Shown here piece by piece: positions 55,168 through 64,000 of a DNA stretch of 64,000 nucleotides (position 1 is the stretch's first letter; each line of letters begins with the position of its first letter). The stretch spans positions 6,678,501 through 6,742,500 of the forward strand of contig NZ_CP100604.1 in the NCBI RefSeq assembly GCF_031202265.1. The letters are read 5' to 3'. The DNA comes from Bradyrhizobium sp. Ash2021 (lineage in GTDB: Bacteria > Pseudomonadota > Alphaproteobacteria > Rhizobiales > Xanthobacteraceae). Under the pieces are notes generated by a model, which was given only the letters and a program-made list of their open reading frames with translations, ran no database searches and was not told the origin of the DNA. A program made the translations under genes and the position numbers.

Positions 55168-55884
55168 GGACGTGCGGAGTTCGGCGCTTATCTTCGCAAA
55201 CAATATAACGAATATGGCCGCATCATTCGCGAAACGCATTACCTCCCCGTCGTCCAGCAGGAAGATTTCGCCAAAAACACCTACCAAGGCCCACGCAATA
55301 TCGGCGCCCACCGTCCGGGCCTCGTCCATACGAACGAAACCCTCACGTTTGGGAGCGCTAACTCGCGGATCGCGCTTTTCAAGGCCGGTGACGATTTCAC
55401 GCCAGTCCCGAACCTTCAACCGTACTTCAAGCTTCACGGCTCGATCGACATCCAAGACGGGCGCAACATGGTGCTCATCTTGGGAGGCGACAAAGAGATC
55501 GACATCGCCAAACATCCCCTGCTTGAGTCCTATCACGCGCGGTTTCGCATGTGGCTCAATATGCCGAACGCTAGACTGATCGTCATCGGCTACAGCTTCG
55601 CGGATACCCACATCAATCGGACGATTTTCGATGCCATCGAAAACAACGGCCTCAAGCTGTTTCTCGTTGGGCCCAAGGGCGCGCTGACTATTTGGGAAAA
55701 CAAGACCATAAATCCGGGCTCCGTAGTCAAAAACGCGATCGTTGGCGCATCCAGCCGGCCTCTCCGAAACACGCTGTCTGGACGAGACATGGTTGAGCTG
55801 ATGAAGATCGAGCGATTTTTCCACGACGGCCGTTTCCTACCTCAATACCGCTCTTTAGGTCAGCCATGGGCCAATATCTTCTAA
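55168..55884 (+). pseudogene. SIR2-like protein, N-terminally truncated
   Basis: Open from just after a stop at 55165. The 238 codons read FGAYLRKQYNEYGRIIRETH, then LQPYFKLHGSIDI, VLILGGDKE, HARFRMWLNMPNARLIVIGY and FADTHINRTIFDAIE. The KLHGS motif and the later GYSFxDxHIN motif are those of stand-alone SIR2-like domain proteins. The NAD-binding GAG start is missing. Its end overlaps the start of the next SIR2-like gene by 19 bp. Many such genes belong to antiphage systems, so this is a probable defence relic. Confidence 0.65.
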
Positions 55885-56575
55885 CGGGCGCTGGGTTCAG
55901 CCGGAATTGGGGTGGCTGGCTGCCGACGAAGCCTTTGAATATCTCTTGGGGTGTTCAGATCGCCTGCCGCATCACCGCAACCTTCTATGGAAGCATCGCG
56001 AGCTCGGAACGGGCTTTGAAGGTGTCCTGCAGGAATTGCGGGACGACTACATGAAGAGCCAAGGCCATCACACCGCAAAGCCACTCCAAGAGTTCGATAA
56101 AATGCTCTTGGGATGTTCAACACCAAGAACCAAGGCTTCGGAGACCTTGAACCGGTTAAAAATCCCGGATTGGGGCCACAGCCAACGTTTGTCAGGGACT
56201 TCCTCGCCCGTTTCGACGCAATCTTCACGTTGAACCAAGACACCTTTTTGGAGCAGCAATACATCAATTCCGGGCTGCTCGACGGCTCTCAGGGAAAGTG
56301 GTTCGCCTGCCGCTCACCCGGACTACTGGAAGAAAATATCAACGGCACGCCTTACGCCCCTCCAGGTCTGTTTAGGCCTGCCGACTCTCCCTATACGATC
56401 CAAGATCGCGTTCAGCCCTATTTCAAGCTCCATGGGTCAAGCCATTGGCGCGCGCTGAATGGCCTAAGCCTGCTTATCATGGCGGAAAACAAAGGCACCC
56501 AAATCGACGGGGTTGCGTTGCTCGATTGGTACCGGACAGAGTTTCGCACGCGACTTTCAAAGCCCGACGCCCGCT
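55866..56575 (+). pseudogene. SIR2-like protein, frameshifted and cut by IS256
   Basis: It begins MGQYLLTGAGFSRNWGGWL, with the SIR2-type GAGFS nucleotide motif. A one-base loss near 55920 shifts into DEAFEYLLGCSD, and a second shift near 56110 continues NTKNQGFGDLEPVKNPGLGP, FDAIFTLNQDTFLEQQYIN and VQPYFKLHGSSHW. The frame ends where the IS256 terminal repeat begins at 56576, so the final GYGF-type motif is gone. It is a paralogue of the preceding fragment. Confidence 0.7.
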
Positions 56576-57736
56576 GAGCTATCGCCAATTTTTGGTGACG
56601 GCCTGATCAGTCAGGCGGCGGCGGTTGCGGGCTGAGGGGCGGCCAGCTTGGCGGTGACCTCGATCCCGTCGGTGAATTTCACACCGAGAATGATCTTTGG
56701 CAAGTGTGCATGTCCGTCGAGCCGTCGCCAGGATCGTTGCGCCCCTTCGACCAGCTTGAATACCATGGCGAGAGCGGTCTTGTTTGAGAGGCAGCCTTTC
56801 GATCGGATCGTGCGGTGGCGGACGGTCGCGAAAGTGCTTTCAATCGGGTTGGTGGTGCGCAGGTGCTTCCAATGCTCGGCCGGGAAGTCGTAGAAGGCGA
56901 GCAGCAGGTCGCGATCCTTCGTCAGACAATCGACGGCCTTCTGGTATTTCGGCGTGTAGCTTTCGATGAAGGCGTCGAAGGCGACTTCGGCATTGGCCTT
57001 GGTCTCGGCCATCCAGATTTCCTGCAGCGCCCGCTTGGCCTTTGGTTGCACACTCTTGGGTAATTTGCCCAGCACGTTCGCCGTCTTGTGCACCCAACAG
57101 CGCTGCTCGCGTGCTTTCGGCCAGACCTCGCCGGCCGCTTTCCAGAAGCCGAGCGCGCCGTCGGCGATCATCAGCTCGGGCCGGGCATCGAGCCCGCATC
57201 GCTTCAGATCCAGCAGCAGATCGCGCCAATCCTGCGCACTTTCCCGAGCGCCATCGGTGAACCCGACGAGCTCTTTCTTGCCCTCGGGCGTCGCGCCGAT
57301 CAGCACCAGGATGCACTGCTTTTCATCTTCCAGCCGCGCCTCGAGGTGGATGCCGTCCGCCCAGACGTACACGTAGCGCTTGCCCGACAAATCACGCTTG
57401 CGCCACTGGGCATGATCATCCTGCCAGCCGTCCTTCAGGCGGCCGATGGCGCTGGCCGAGAGGCCGGGCGCATCCTTGCCGAGCAAGGCCGCCAGAGCGT
57501 CCGAGAAATCGCCGGTCGAGATGCCCTTCAGGTAGAGGATCGGTAGCAGCGTCTCGATCGACTTCGAGCGGCGCATATAGGGCGGCAAGATCGATGGCGA
57601 GAAGCGGATGCGGCGGGGATCGCCGGCTGCGGCCTCGCGATCGCGCACGCGGGGCTGGCGCACCGGGACCGCGCCGATGCCCGTCATCACCTCGCGCTCG
57701 GGCAGATGACCGTGGCGCACCACGCGTTGGTGGCCA
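56576..57736 (-). mobile_element. IS256-family element, 5'-truncated copy
   Basis: Matches 51725-52879 in inverted orientation as far as compared, with the right terminal repeat GAGCTATCGCCAATTTTTGG at 56576. The other end is lost at about 57736. Confidence 0.85.
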
Positions 57737-57771
57737 GCCACGGCCAGAACGAAGCAGATCAGCGCGATCAT
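56611..57771 (-). pseudogene. IS256 transposase lacking its N-terminus, fused to another IS start
   Basis: Identical to the transposase at 51561-52844 from GHQRVVRHGHLPERE onward. The first 12 codons (MIALICFVLAVA) instead match the beginning of a different rhizobial integrase-core transposase. The 386-codon frame is therefore a chimaera created by one IS landing in another. The catalytic triad is present but the N-terminal DNA-binding part is missing. Confidence 0.8.
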
Positions 57772-58254
57772 CGCGCCAACTTAGCCGATTCTATCATTCG
57801 ATAAACCCGGATAGGGTTTTCGGTACACACAGGATATCACTTTAAAGGGTAACCGTATTTCCTCCCTACCTTTCGATCAACTGAGATGAATGTCTGTTGC
57901 GGATCAAAAGCGCCGATCCAGCCTGGCTTGGGCGATGTCTGGTCTACCCCTAACAGTCGACGTGGCGACCACTGTCGGGGTTAGTCGGTAAGGGCCAGCA
58001 GCGGACGTTTGATGCATCGACTACAACACCTGAAAAACATCTAGCGTTCGTGCATTCGCAGAAAGCGAGCCGCTGGCGATCGAGCAGATGCGGTTCATCC
58101 ATCTGTACTTTTCTGAACTCGTCTCGAAGTAAGGTGTGGTGCGGAAATAGTAGGCTCCCGGGTCGACAATAGAGCCGGTCGCGGAAATCTGGACAGAACG
58201 ATAAGTGGAATTTCTGCCTGACAGCGGCGATAATTGCCGTGAACAGGAGAGACC

Positions 58255-58563
58255 ATGAGCAGACGACCCCGGCGGAACCACTCACCGGCCTTCAAGGCGA
58301 AGGTGGCTCTGGCCGCCATCAAGGGCGATCGGACGATAGCCCAGCTGGCGGAGCATTTCGACGTTCACCCCAATCAGATTACGGCCTGGAAATCACAGCT
58401 TGAGGGCGGCGCCTCTGATATTTTCGGATCGGGGGGCGGGACGCCGGCCACGCCCGCGGTCGATGTGAAGTCGCTGCATGCCAAGATCGGGGAGCTGACG
58501 CTGGAGAACGATTTTTTAGAAGGCGCGCTCACCAAGGCGGGATTGCTGAGCGCAAAGCGATGA
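58255..58563 (+). CDS. IS3-family transposase OrfA
   Basis: 102-residue helix-turn-helix subunit (SPAFKAKVALAAIKGDRTIA, then QLAEHFDVHPNQITAWKSQL) ending with a leucine-rich coiled coil (KIGELTLENDFLEGALTKAG). The T run at 58512-58517 has six bases, keeping the frame open. The stop overlaps the OrfB ATG as ATGA. It binds the IS ends and, by frameshifting or coupling, works with OrfB. Confidence 0.9.
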   Translation: MSRRPRRNHSPAFKAKVALAAIKGDRTIAQLAEHFDVHPNQITAWKSQLEGGASDIFGSGGGTPATPAVDVKSLHAKIGELTLENDFLEGALTKAGLLSAKR

Positions 58564-59387
58564 TCGACCGTAAGCACGATCTGTCGATCACCAAGCAGGC
58601 AGAGATTTTGAAGGTCAGTCGCGGCAGCGTGTACTATCTGCCGCGTCCAGTCTCTTCAGCCGACCTCGAGATCATGCAGCGTCTCGATCGGCTGCACCTG
58701 GAGTATCCCTTCGCCGGTTCGCGTATGTTGCGAGGCCTGCTGGCTTTGCAGGGGTGCAAGATCGGCCGCCGGCATGTGAAGACGCTCATGCGGCGGATGG
58801 GGATAGAGGCGCTCTATCGCCGTCCGCGCACCACCAAGCCCGAGCCCGGCCACAAGATCTATCCGTATCTGCTGCGCGGCATCGAGATCCGGCGGCCGAA
58901 CCAGGTCTGGGCCATGGACATCACGTACATTCCGATGGCGCACGGCTTCGTCTATCTCGCCGTGGTGCTGGACTGGGCGACACGTCGTGTTCTGTCGTGG
59001 CGGCTGTCGATCACGATGGAGGCGGCCTTCTGCGTCGAGACCCTGGAAGATGCCTTGGCTCGCCACGGCAAGCCGGACATCTTCAACACCGATCAGGGCT
59101 CTCAGTTCACCGGCGCGGCGTTCACCGGCCTGCTCGCCAGCAATGGCATCGCCATCAGCATGGATGGCAAAGGGGCCTGGCGGGACAATGTGTTCGTCGA
59201 ACGGCTGTGGCGCAGCGTCAAATACGAGGAGGTCTATCTGCGAGCCTACGAAACCGTCGGCGAGGCGCGACATTCGATCGGCCGGTATCTCGACTTTTAC
59301 AACGGCCGACGTCCTCATTCGAGTCTTGACGACATGACCCCGGATCAAGCCTACTTCGATCTTCCGCCGCTCCGCGCGGCGGCCTAA
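58560..59387 (+). CDS. IS3-family transposase OrfB
   Basis: 275-residue DDE integrase-core protein: [19 protein letters not shown] at the N-terminus, then D in [10 protein letters not shown] in FNTDQGSQF and E in [14 protein letters not shown]. It is full length and undamaged. It differs from the 7.2-kb copy at several residues (for example AARHG/KPD against ACHGRPD), so the two copies are not a very recent duplication of each other. Confidence 0.92.
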   Translation: MIDRKHDLSITKQAEILKVSRGSVYYLPRPVSSADLEIMQRLDRLHLEYPFAGSRMLRGLLALQGCKIGRRHVKTLMRRMGIEALYRRPRTTKPEPGHKIYPYLLRGIEIRRPNQVWAMDITYIPMAHGFVYLAVVLDWATRRVLSWRLSITMEAAFCVETLEDALARHGKPDIFNTDQGSQFTGAAFTGLLASNGIAISMDGKGAWRDNVFVERLWRSVKYEEVYLRAYETVGEARHSIGRYLDFYNGRRPHSSLDDMTPDQAYFDLPPLRAAA

Positions 59388-59963
59388 CCTCGGCAGAGGC
59401 TCCACTTATCGACGCGGAATTTTTGTTCAGACAACCGGGGCCAGCTCAAATCGCGCCTTGATAAAGGCGATCCATGACATCTTTCGGACCATGGCGAAGT
59501 CCCTTCCAGGCCGCGTAGATTTGATGGTTGTCGTTGGTTTCGAGGATCAACCGCGCGTCCACCTCCATCACGTCGTCGCGGCGGATCAGCGACCAACCCC
59601 CGCCGCCTGGCAACACCTTGCCCTTAAGCTTCGGCCCGTCGAAGCTGCCGCCATCAAAATGAAACATGCGTCGGCGGCCGTAGGGAGTATCGCCGAGACT
59701 GGATACTTGAATTTCGAGAGCGAGCGTGAACAGAAACCTGGTGTTGATCTCCGGCATAGAGGCCTCCCGATGACTGGCATCCGCCATGTGCTGCGAAATG
59801 TACTTTAAGCCTTTCGGTTTAACTCGCCTACGCCTATGCTTCTCGAGCGCATGCTCCTTCGTTGCTCTGGCTTTTCCGGGACAAATTTGGAAGGAGCGCC
59901 ATACATTGGGTCAAAAGGGCCGGTCGGATAGACGGCCAGCCGCTTTCGCGGTAGGGACGCGAG

Positions 59964-61496
59964 TTACCTCGCGCCCCCCGCACAGATCCGTACGGGCCCA
60001 ATTCGGGCATACGGCTCCCACCTTGGATGTCTAACGGCGAAGCGCCTCGCTGGCCACGGATGAAGGATTCGCGGTTTCGGGAGCCAGTCGTCTGCCAACC
60101 GCTTGATCCGCTCCCAGGTCGTCCAGTCTTTCTGGCTCCGCTGCCGTAGCGTGCGCCGCCAGAGATTGGTAACGTGGAATAGGAACGCGGTCAGTGTCGA
60201 ACTGTTTGTCGGCACCGCGTGGTAGTTGAAGTAGCCGGTGACGACCTGCTGCAACCATCTTCCCTGCTGGGGAATCGGCTGATGCATGCTCCGTCGCAAT
60301 TCCTGTTTGATGGCTTGCAACTTTGCCTGCATGCGGTCCCGCCGAGACTTCCGTTTGATTTGGAATTTGCCCCGACGAGTTTTGCTGCAGATAAAGATGA
60401 AGCCCAGGAAGGTGAAGGTCTCCGGTTTGCCGAGCCCGCGCCGCTTGCGGTTTTCCGCCGCGAAGCGTCCAAACTCGATCAGCCGGGTCTTCTCCGAATG
60501 AAGCGACAGTGCAAACTCCTGTAACCGCTTACGCATCTCGTCGAGGAAGCGACGGGCGTCGGTCTCGTGCTCGAAGCCAACAATGAGGTCGTCGGCGTAG
60601 CGCACGATGATCATATTGCCCGCGGCCTCACGCCGTCGCCAGCGCTCGGCCCAGAGGTCGAAAACGTAGTGTAAGTAGAGATTGGCCAGAAGCGGTGAGA
60701 TCACCGATCCCTGCCCGGTCCCCTTGTCACTGACCGTCACGATCCCGTCTTCCAGGACGCCTGCCTTGAGCCATTTCTGGATCAGGCGGATGATACGTCG
60801 GTCGCCGACGCGATGTTCCACAAACCTGATGAGCCACTCCTGGCTCACCGTGTCGAAGAACGAGCGGATGTCGGCGTCCAGTATCCAGTTCACCTTTGTG
60901 CTGGTGATCCCGACCATGAGCGCATCCATCGCATCGTGCGTGCTGCGTCCGGTTCGGAACCCATATGAGAACCCGAGGAAATCTTCCTCGTAGATCGCGC
61001 TCAGCACCGCAGCCGTCGCCCTCTGGACGATCTTGTCCTCAAGGGCGGCGACCGCGATCGGGCGTTGCCGACCATCCGGCTTGGGTATGTAAACCCGCCG
61101 CGACGGTAGTGCCCGATACGCTCCCCGATGGACGCGAGCATGCAGGTCCTCAAGATTGCGCTCAAGGTGCTGCTCGTAATCCCGACATGTCAGCCCATCC
61201 ACTCCAGCTGCAGCATTCTCCTTGAGTTCAGAGAATGCCTCTGCGAGGTGATCAATACTGACGTGATGGAAGAGCGCGGTGAACTTCTCCTTCTTCCTTT
61301 GCCTTGCAGCTTGCCGTATGCGCTTCAGCGCCTGTGATACGGTTCCCCGGTACTGTGCCCGGCCCGTGCTTTGCTGACTCGCATTCCCCTCGGCCCCCGC
61401 CCTTGGCTCCACCAACTCCGCAGCCGGTTGCCCGGCCTTGTTCGTCGGCTTCACAGCTACTATGGCGGGGTCAGACTTCTCATGATCGTACATCAT
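59964..61496 (-). CDS. ltrA: Group II intron reverse transcriptase/maturase
   Basis: 510 residues behind GAGGAG. RT blocks include YIPKPDGRQRPIAVAALEDK, DADIRSFFDTV, GTGQGSVISPLLANLYLHYV and the catalytic RYADDLIVGF. The maturase (X) domain follows from RRGKFQIKRKSRRDRMQAK, with the GIIM-like LADDWLPKPRILHPW near the end. The last codons overlap intron domain V, as in several bacterial classes. No HNH endonuclease domain is visible. It would splice its host intron and promote retrohoming. Confidence 0.93.
   Translation of the reverse strand: MMYDHEKSDPAIVAVKPTNKAGQPAAELVEPRAGAEGNASQQSTGRAQYRGTVSQALKRIRQAARQRKKEKFTALFHHVSIDHLAEAFSELKENAAAGVDGLTCRDYEQHLERNLEDLHARVHRGAYRALPSRRVYIPKPDGRQRPIAVAALEDKIVQRATAAVLSAIYEEDFLGFSYGFRTGRSTHDAMDALMVGITSTKVNWILDADIRSFFDTVSQEWLIRFVEHRVGDRRIIRLIQKWLKAGVLEDGIVTVSDKGTGQGSVISPLLANLYLHYVFDLWAERWRRREAAGNMIIVRYADDLIVGFEHETDARRFLDEMRKRLQEFALSLHSEKTRLIEFGRFAAENRKRRGLGKPETFTFLGFIFICSKTRRGKFQIKRKSRRDRMQAKLQAIKQELRRSMHQPIPQQGRWLQQVVTGYFNYHAVPTNSSTLTAFLFHVTNLWRRTLRQRSQKDWTTWERIKRLADDWLPKPRILHPWPARRFAVRHPRWEPYARIGPVRICAGGAR
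59984..60017 (-). ncRNA. Group II intron domain V
   Basis: On the minus strand the 34-nt hairpin starts GAGCCGTATGCCC, has a GAAT-type tip, and closes with GGGCCCGTACGGATC, the conserved catalytic domain V shape. A domain VI-like hairpin (GCGCGAGGTAACTCGCG) follows to about 59951. Confidence 0.7.
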
Positions 61497-62849
61497 CGGC
61501 TACGGCTCCTCGCCTTCCCGACGCGGGCCAGTGCAGCACGCATGCTGGTGCTGGCCGACCATGAGATCTCCCGGTTCCCGAGCAAAGAGCGTGCGCACAT
61601 GCCAGTGTCTAAGACCACGCCGGGCCGTCTGGGCGCTCGCGTTATCGCGCCCATCCGTGTTGCCTTCCGTCACCGGAACGACGTCGGCACCCAGGATGAG
61701 GGTACTTTCGCGGCTCAATGGCTGGCCTATGCGCTCCCCTGTCAACGCTTCGCCAATACCCTCACGGGTACTGGCGCATGACTCGGGGTCGATGCGGTTC
61801 GGTCGGGTAGGATCGAGGCGCGGATCGGGCTTCGAATGATGCCGACGTTTCCTCGATCCCCCCTATCATTCCGTACGGCGGGTTTTCCCCGATACGGCTG
61901 GAAGGCTGGCTTTTCAGATGGCGCCTTCCCGGCTTCCACGCGAGCTTAAGTCTGCTCCCGACATTCGCGGCGTGTTTGCCAGTTTGCATCCATCCTTCGT
62001 ACACCTCGTGATCCAACGGTTATCCCGTACTGAGCCGGGGCGCGGATTCGATCGTGCACCGCCATGAAGTGGGATCACCACAACCCCAGGGGTCCTCGCT
62101 CTTGCCCGAGTTATGCTGTCTCGAGCCGTCATCACTTAATCGACCCCATCCGCCCCACTCGTGGGCACATCGCATTTTCACCGCATGGCGGCTTATACGC
62201 GATGCCTTCGCTGTGCGGGAGCGCCTAGGCGACCCGCGAGTGGTTCCGGGCTTTCGCTATCCATTCTGTCTTGGCATACCGTCCTCTCCGACCCCGGGGA
62301 GTTCGATCATCGTCAGTTCCAGCGCAGCGATGTCGACGCGGCCTTCGCCGAGAGTAGACCGGCTCGGCACTCCCAAGACTCCCGCAATCCGTTTCACGCG
62401 GGCGATGACTTTCGTGGCTTCCTGGTTCACACATCTGCTACGGTCTGCCAGCTTGCTCGCCCCCTGCACGGATCTGACCGGTTACCCAGCCAGCGGGGCT
62501 TTTACATCCGGGCTTTCAGCGGGTTGGTCGCCCTTCCCGCTGCAGGATATAACTACAACAGCGACTGGACTCCTCTGTTGGCGGGACTCTCACCCGCTAG
62601 AATGGCAGCTAGCCTCGCTGCACCTACTCCTTCATCGTGATGGACTTGCACCATCTACTCCTTGCCGGTCTCCCGGCGCACTCCGGACTACCCCGACAAG
62701 CCGACTATTTCAGAACCCGCCCGGACTTCGCATTAGGGCCAGAACGCGACATCACCAGAACAGCGGACTTCGGCCGCCAAGGACGAAGGAGCCACCAGGG
62801 GGTAGTGTAGCCGGTATCGCGCCGAATGCTCGAGTGCTCTGCCGCGACA

Positions 62850-64000
62850 TCACGATGTAAGCGGAGCCCGTGTCAGGTTCATGGAATAGAACAGAAGCTC
62901 CGCTTCAAGCGCCTGGCGAAGATGTGCCGACTGACGAAATCCGTGCTTCTCGTCCTGGAATATAAGCAGACAGGTCGGGATATTTCGGCGTTGAAGCGCC
63001 GAATACATCCTTTGAGCCTGATTGATCGGTACGACCTGATCGTCCTTACCGTGGAGGAATATCACTGGAGCGGACAGCCTATCGGTGAAATTGATCGGCG
63101 AACGGTCGTAGTAAAGTGCGCTGTTCGGCCTAAACGGCTCGATAAGCCAGTCGGTGTAATGCAGCTCGAATTTATGAGTCTCGGTGGCGAGTGCGATCAG
63201 ATCACTGATTCCGTAGTAGCTCGCACCGACGGCAAATTCGGTATGAAAAGTGAGCCCGCACAACGTCGTATAGCCGCCAGCGCTGCCGCCCGTGACCGCC
63301 AACCTTCCGCCGTCGACATCGCCACGAGCGGCAAGGAATTTCGCGCCCGAAATGCAATCCGCGACGTCAATAACACCCCACTGACCGTAAAGCCTTTCCC
63401 GGTATTTCCTTCCATACCCGGTGCTTCCGCGATAATTCACGTCAAGAACACCGAATCCCCGACTGGTCCAGAATTGTACCGAAAAATTGAGCGCCGAAAC
63501 GGTCGCGGTGGTCGGCCCGCCATGGCTCTTCACGAGCAAGGGAGGTCTTTCCGAAGCTGGCGCCTGCCAGTCCGGATTGTACGGACGATAATAAAAGGCG
63601 TGGGCGATGTCGCCGTTGCTAGTCGGAAATTCGATCGATTGCGGCGTCGAAAAGTAGTTTTGGAATTTTTGCAAGCTGTCTGATGGAACCAAAAGCTTGA
63701 TCGGCGAAACCGCTCCCGTGTTCACATCGACGGTCGCGATTGCCGGCGGCGAGGTCATTGTGGCACAACGCAGCACTATGGTTGTTGCCGACGCATGCAC
63801 ACCCGACAAGGAGGAAAATTCCATCGGATAGTCGTGAGCGATCAGTGTCGGTATTTCTAACCAGCCCAGGCGCCATGTACCGTTTTGGACAAACGAGTAG
63901 ATCAGAATGTCTGGTGACATAAACGCGTAGGTTGAAAGACCGAGTTGCCACTGAGGGACACCGAATTCCGCGTCTCGAGCTAGGACCCGCTCCACGCCGG
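62850..64000 (-). CDS. S9-family (prolyl oligopeptidase-like) serine peptidase, N-terminus outside window
   Basis: About 383 visible codons, open to the window edge. The end of a beta-propeller domain (YAFMSPDILIYSFVQNGTWR) is followed by the alpha/beta-hydrolase catalytic domain. The oxyanion region is LLVKSHGGPT, the nucleophile serine is in VTGGSAGGYTT, the aspartate in HGKDDQVVP and the histidine in DEKHGF. This is the acylaminoacyl-peptidase/dipeptidyl-peptidase layout. The group II intron lies immediately downstream, about 170 bp after the stop. Confidence 0.88.
   Translation of the reverse strand, partial: GVERVLARDAEFGVPQWQLGLSTYAFMSPDILIYSFVQNGTWRLGWLEIPTLIAHDYPMEFSSLSGVHASATTIVLRCATMTSPPAIATVDVNTGAVSPIKLLVPSDSLQKFQNYFSTPQSIEFPTSNGDIAHAFYYRPYNPDWQAPASERPPLLVKSHGGPTTATVSALNFSVQFWTSRGFGVLDVNYRGSTGYGRKYRERLYGQWGVIDVADCISGAKFLAARGDVDGGRLAVTGGSAGGYTTLCGLTFHTEFAVGASYYGISDLIALATETHKFELHYTDWLIEPFRPNSALYYDRSPINFTDRLSAPVIFLHGKDDQVVPINQAQRMYSALQRRNIPTCLLIFQDEKHGFRQSAHLRQALEAELLFYSMNLTRAPLTS

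Larger units (their letters stand above)
58171..59448 (+). mobile_element. IS3-family element, complete, AAT target duplication
   Basis: Imperfect terminal repeats AGAGCCGGTCGCGG and (inverted) TGAGCTGGCCCCGG enclose orfA and orfB. AAT is present at 58168-58170 and 59449-59451. It is the intact relative of the rearranged copies at 7169-9013. Confidence 0.88.
58021..59757 (-). pseudogene. DUF3237 gene split by the IS3-family element
   Basis: Parts 59757-59452 and 58170-58021 join in frame to a 151-residue protein when the IS and one AAT copy are removed. It starts MPEINTRFLFTLALEIQVSS behind GGGAGG and has RRMFHFDGGSFDGPKLKGK and AWKGLRHGPKDVMDRLYQGA. It ends with VDPGAYYFRTTPYFETSSEK and a stop at 58021. 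This is a complete, normal-length DUF3237 protein (beta-barrel, function unknown, often near aromatic degradation genes). Confidence 0.85.
59951..62681 (-). mobile_element. Group II intron with encoded reverse transcriptase
   Basis: The intron 5' end GTGCG is placed at 62681 and the 3' end (...CCTAC) at about 59951. Domain I-like segments follow the 5' end (GGTGCAAGTCCATC near 62640, GGTGAGAGTCCCGCC near 62585). The maturase frame occupies domain IV, and domain V and a domain VI hairpin follow. It lies between the DUF3237 gene and the S9 peptidase. Boundaries are estimates. Confidence 0.7.

Noticed and set aside
59964..61496. Retron or DGR reverse transcriptase
   Set aside because: The protein has a maturase domain and is followed by intron domain V, so it is a group II intron enzyme. 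No msr/msd or template/variable repeat pair was found.

Overview
The window is GC-rich DNA that looks like Bradyrhizobium or a close Rhizobiales relative. The support is the codon bias, several small proteins of a type I associate with Bradyrhizobium, Bug/TctC binding proteins, DUF6152/DUF6644 proteins, a porin tail, and a plasmid/ICE-type ArdC-ParB-toprim module. No chromosomal housekeeping genes are seen. It is a patchwork of aromatic and alicyclic catabolism genes separated by insertion sequences and decaying remnants, as in a catabolic island. Region 1 (1-4.3 kb): benzoate/catechol ortho-cleavage. A LysR regulator (catR) is divergent from catB-catC-catA-benA (benA runs off the left edge), and a BenM/CatM-type operator lies between them. 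Region 2 (4.6-10.1 kb): a frameshifted TPR remnant, an O-acyltransferase, an inverted double IS3-family element, a porin tail and an IS5-like remnant. Region 3 (10.1-14.9 kb): a Baeyer-Villiger monooxygenase, a short-chain dehydrogenase, a dead second dehydrogenase and an alpha/beta hydrolase. Together these fit an alcohol -> ketone -> lactone/ester -> hydroxyacid route. Region 4 (15.2-20.8 kb): a chemoreceptor, a ferredoxin-NADP reductase stub, and a tightly packed operon of five uncharacterised exported, membrane and cytochrome proteins. Region 5 (21.3-28.8 kb): an integrative-element remnant. It has a long hairpin, a DUF7146/toprim protein, an in-frame ParB/strawberry-notch deletion fusion, an ArdC antirestriction protein, paired structured leaders, an orphan HipB antitoxin with three operator repeats, an excisionase-like protein and a tyrosine recombinase. 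Region 6 (28.8-39.6 kb): two divergent operons. One encodes a solute-binding protein, MmgE/PrpD, an SDR, a molybdopterin oxidoreductase and an enoyl-CoA hydratase. The other encodes a Bug-type binding protein, a two-subunit molybdenum hydroxylase and a leaderless ModA-like protein. They look like uptake plus molybdenum-dependent degradation of one unidentified compound. Region 7 (39.6-50.5 kb): remnants, a LysM protein, a flavin monooxygenase with an NTF2-like N-terminus, an rve transposase IS with a derived MITE, and a three-subunit GMC dehydrogenase (FAD subunit, triheme cytochrome c, Tat-exported small subunit). Region 8 (50.5-64 kb): an insertion-sequence graveyard. IS256 splits a small conserved gene and leaves a 9-bp duplication. 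A frameshifted IS630 follows, then two overlapping SIR2-like genes (a probable defence-island relic) cut by a truncated IS256 copy. Next an intact IS3 element splits a DUF3237 gene and leaves an AAT duplication, then comes a group II intron, and finally an S9 peptidase that runs off the right edge. The most unusual signals are the paired hairpin leaders before ardC and the parB-like gene, the uncharacterised five-gene redox-type operon, the SIR2 relic pair, and the cytosolic ModA-like protein co-translated with a molybdenum hydroxylase.
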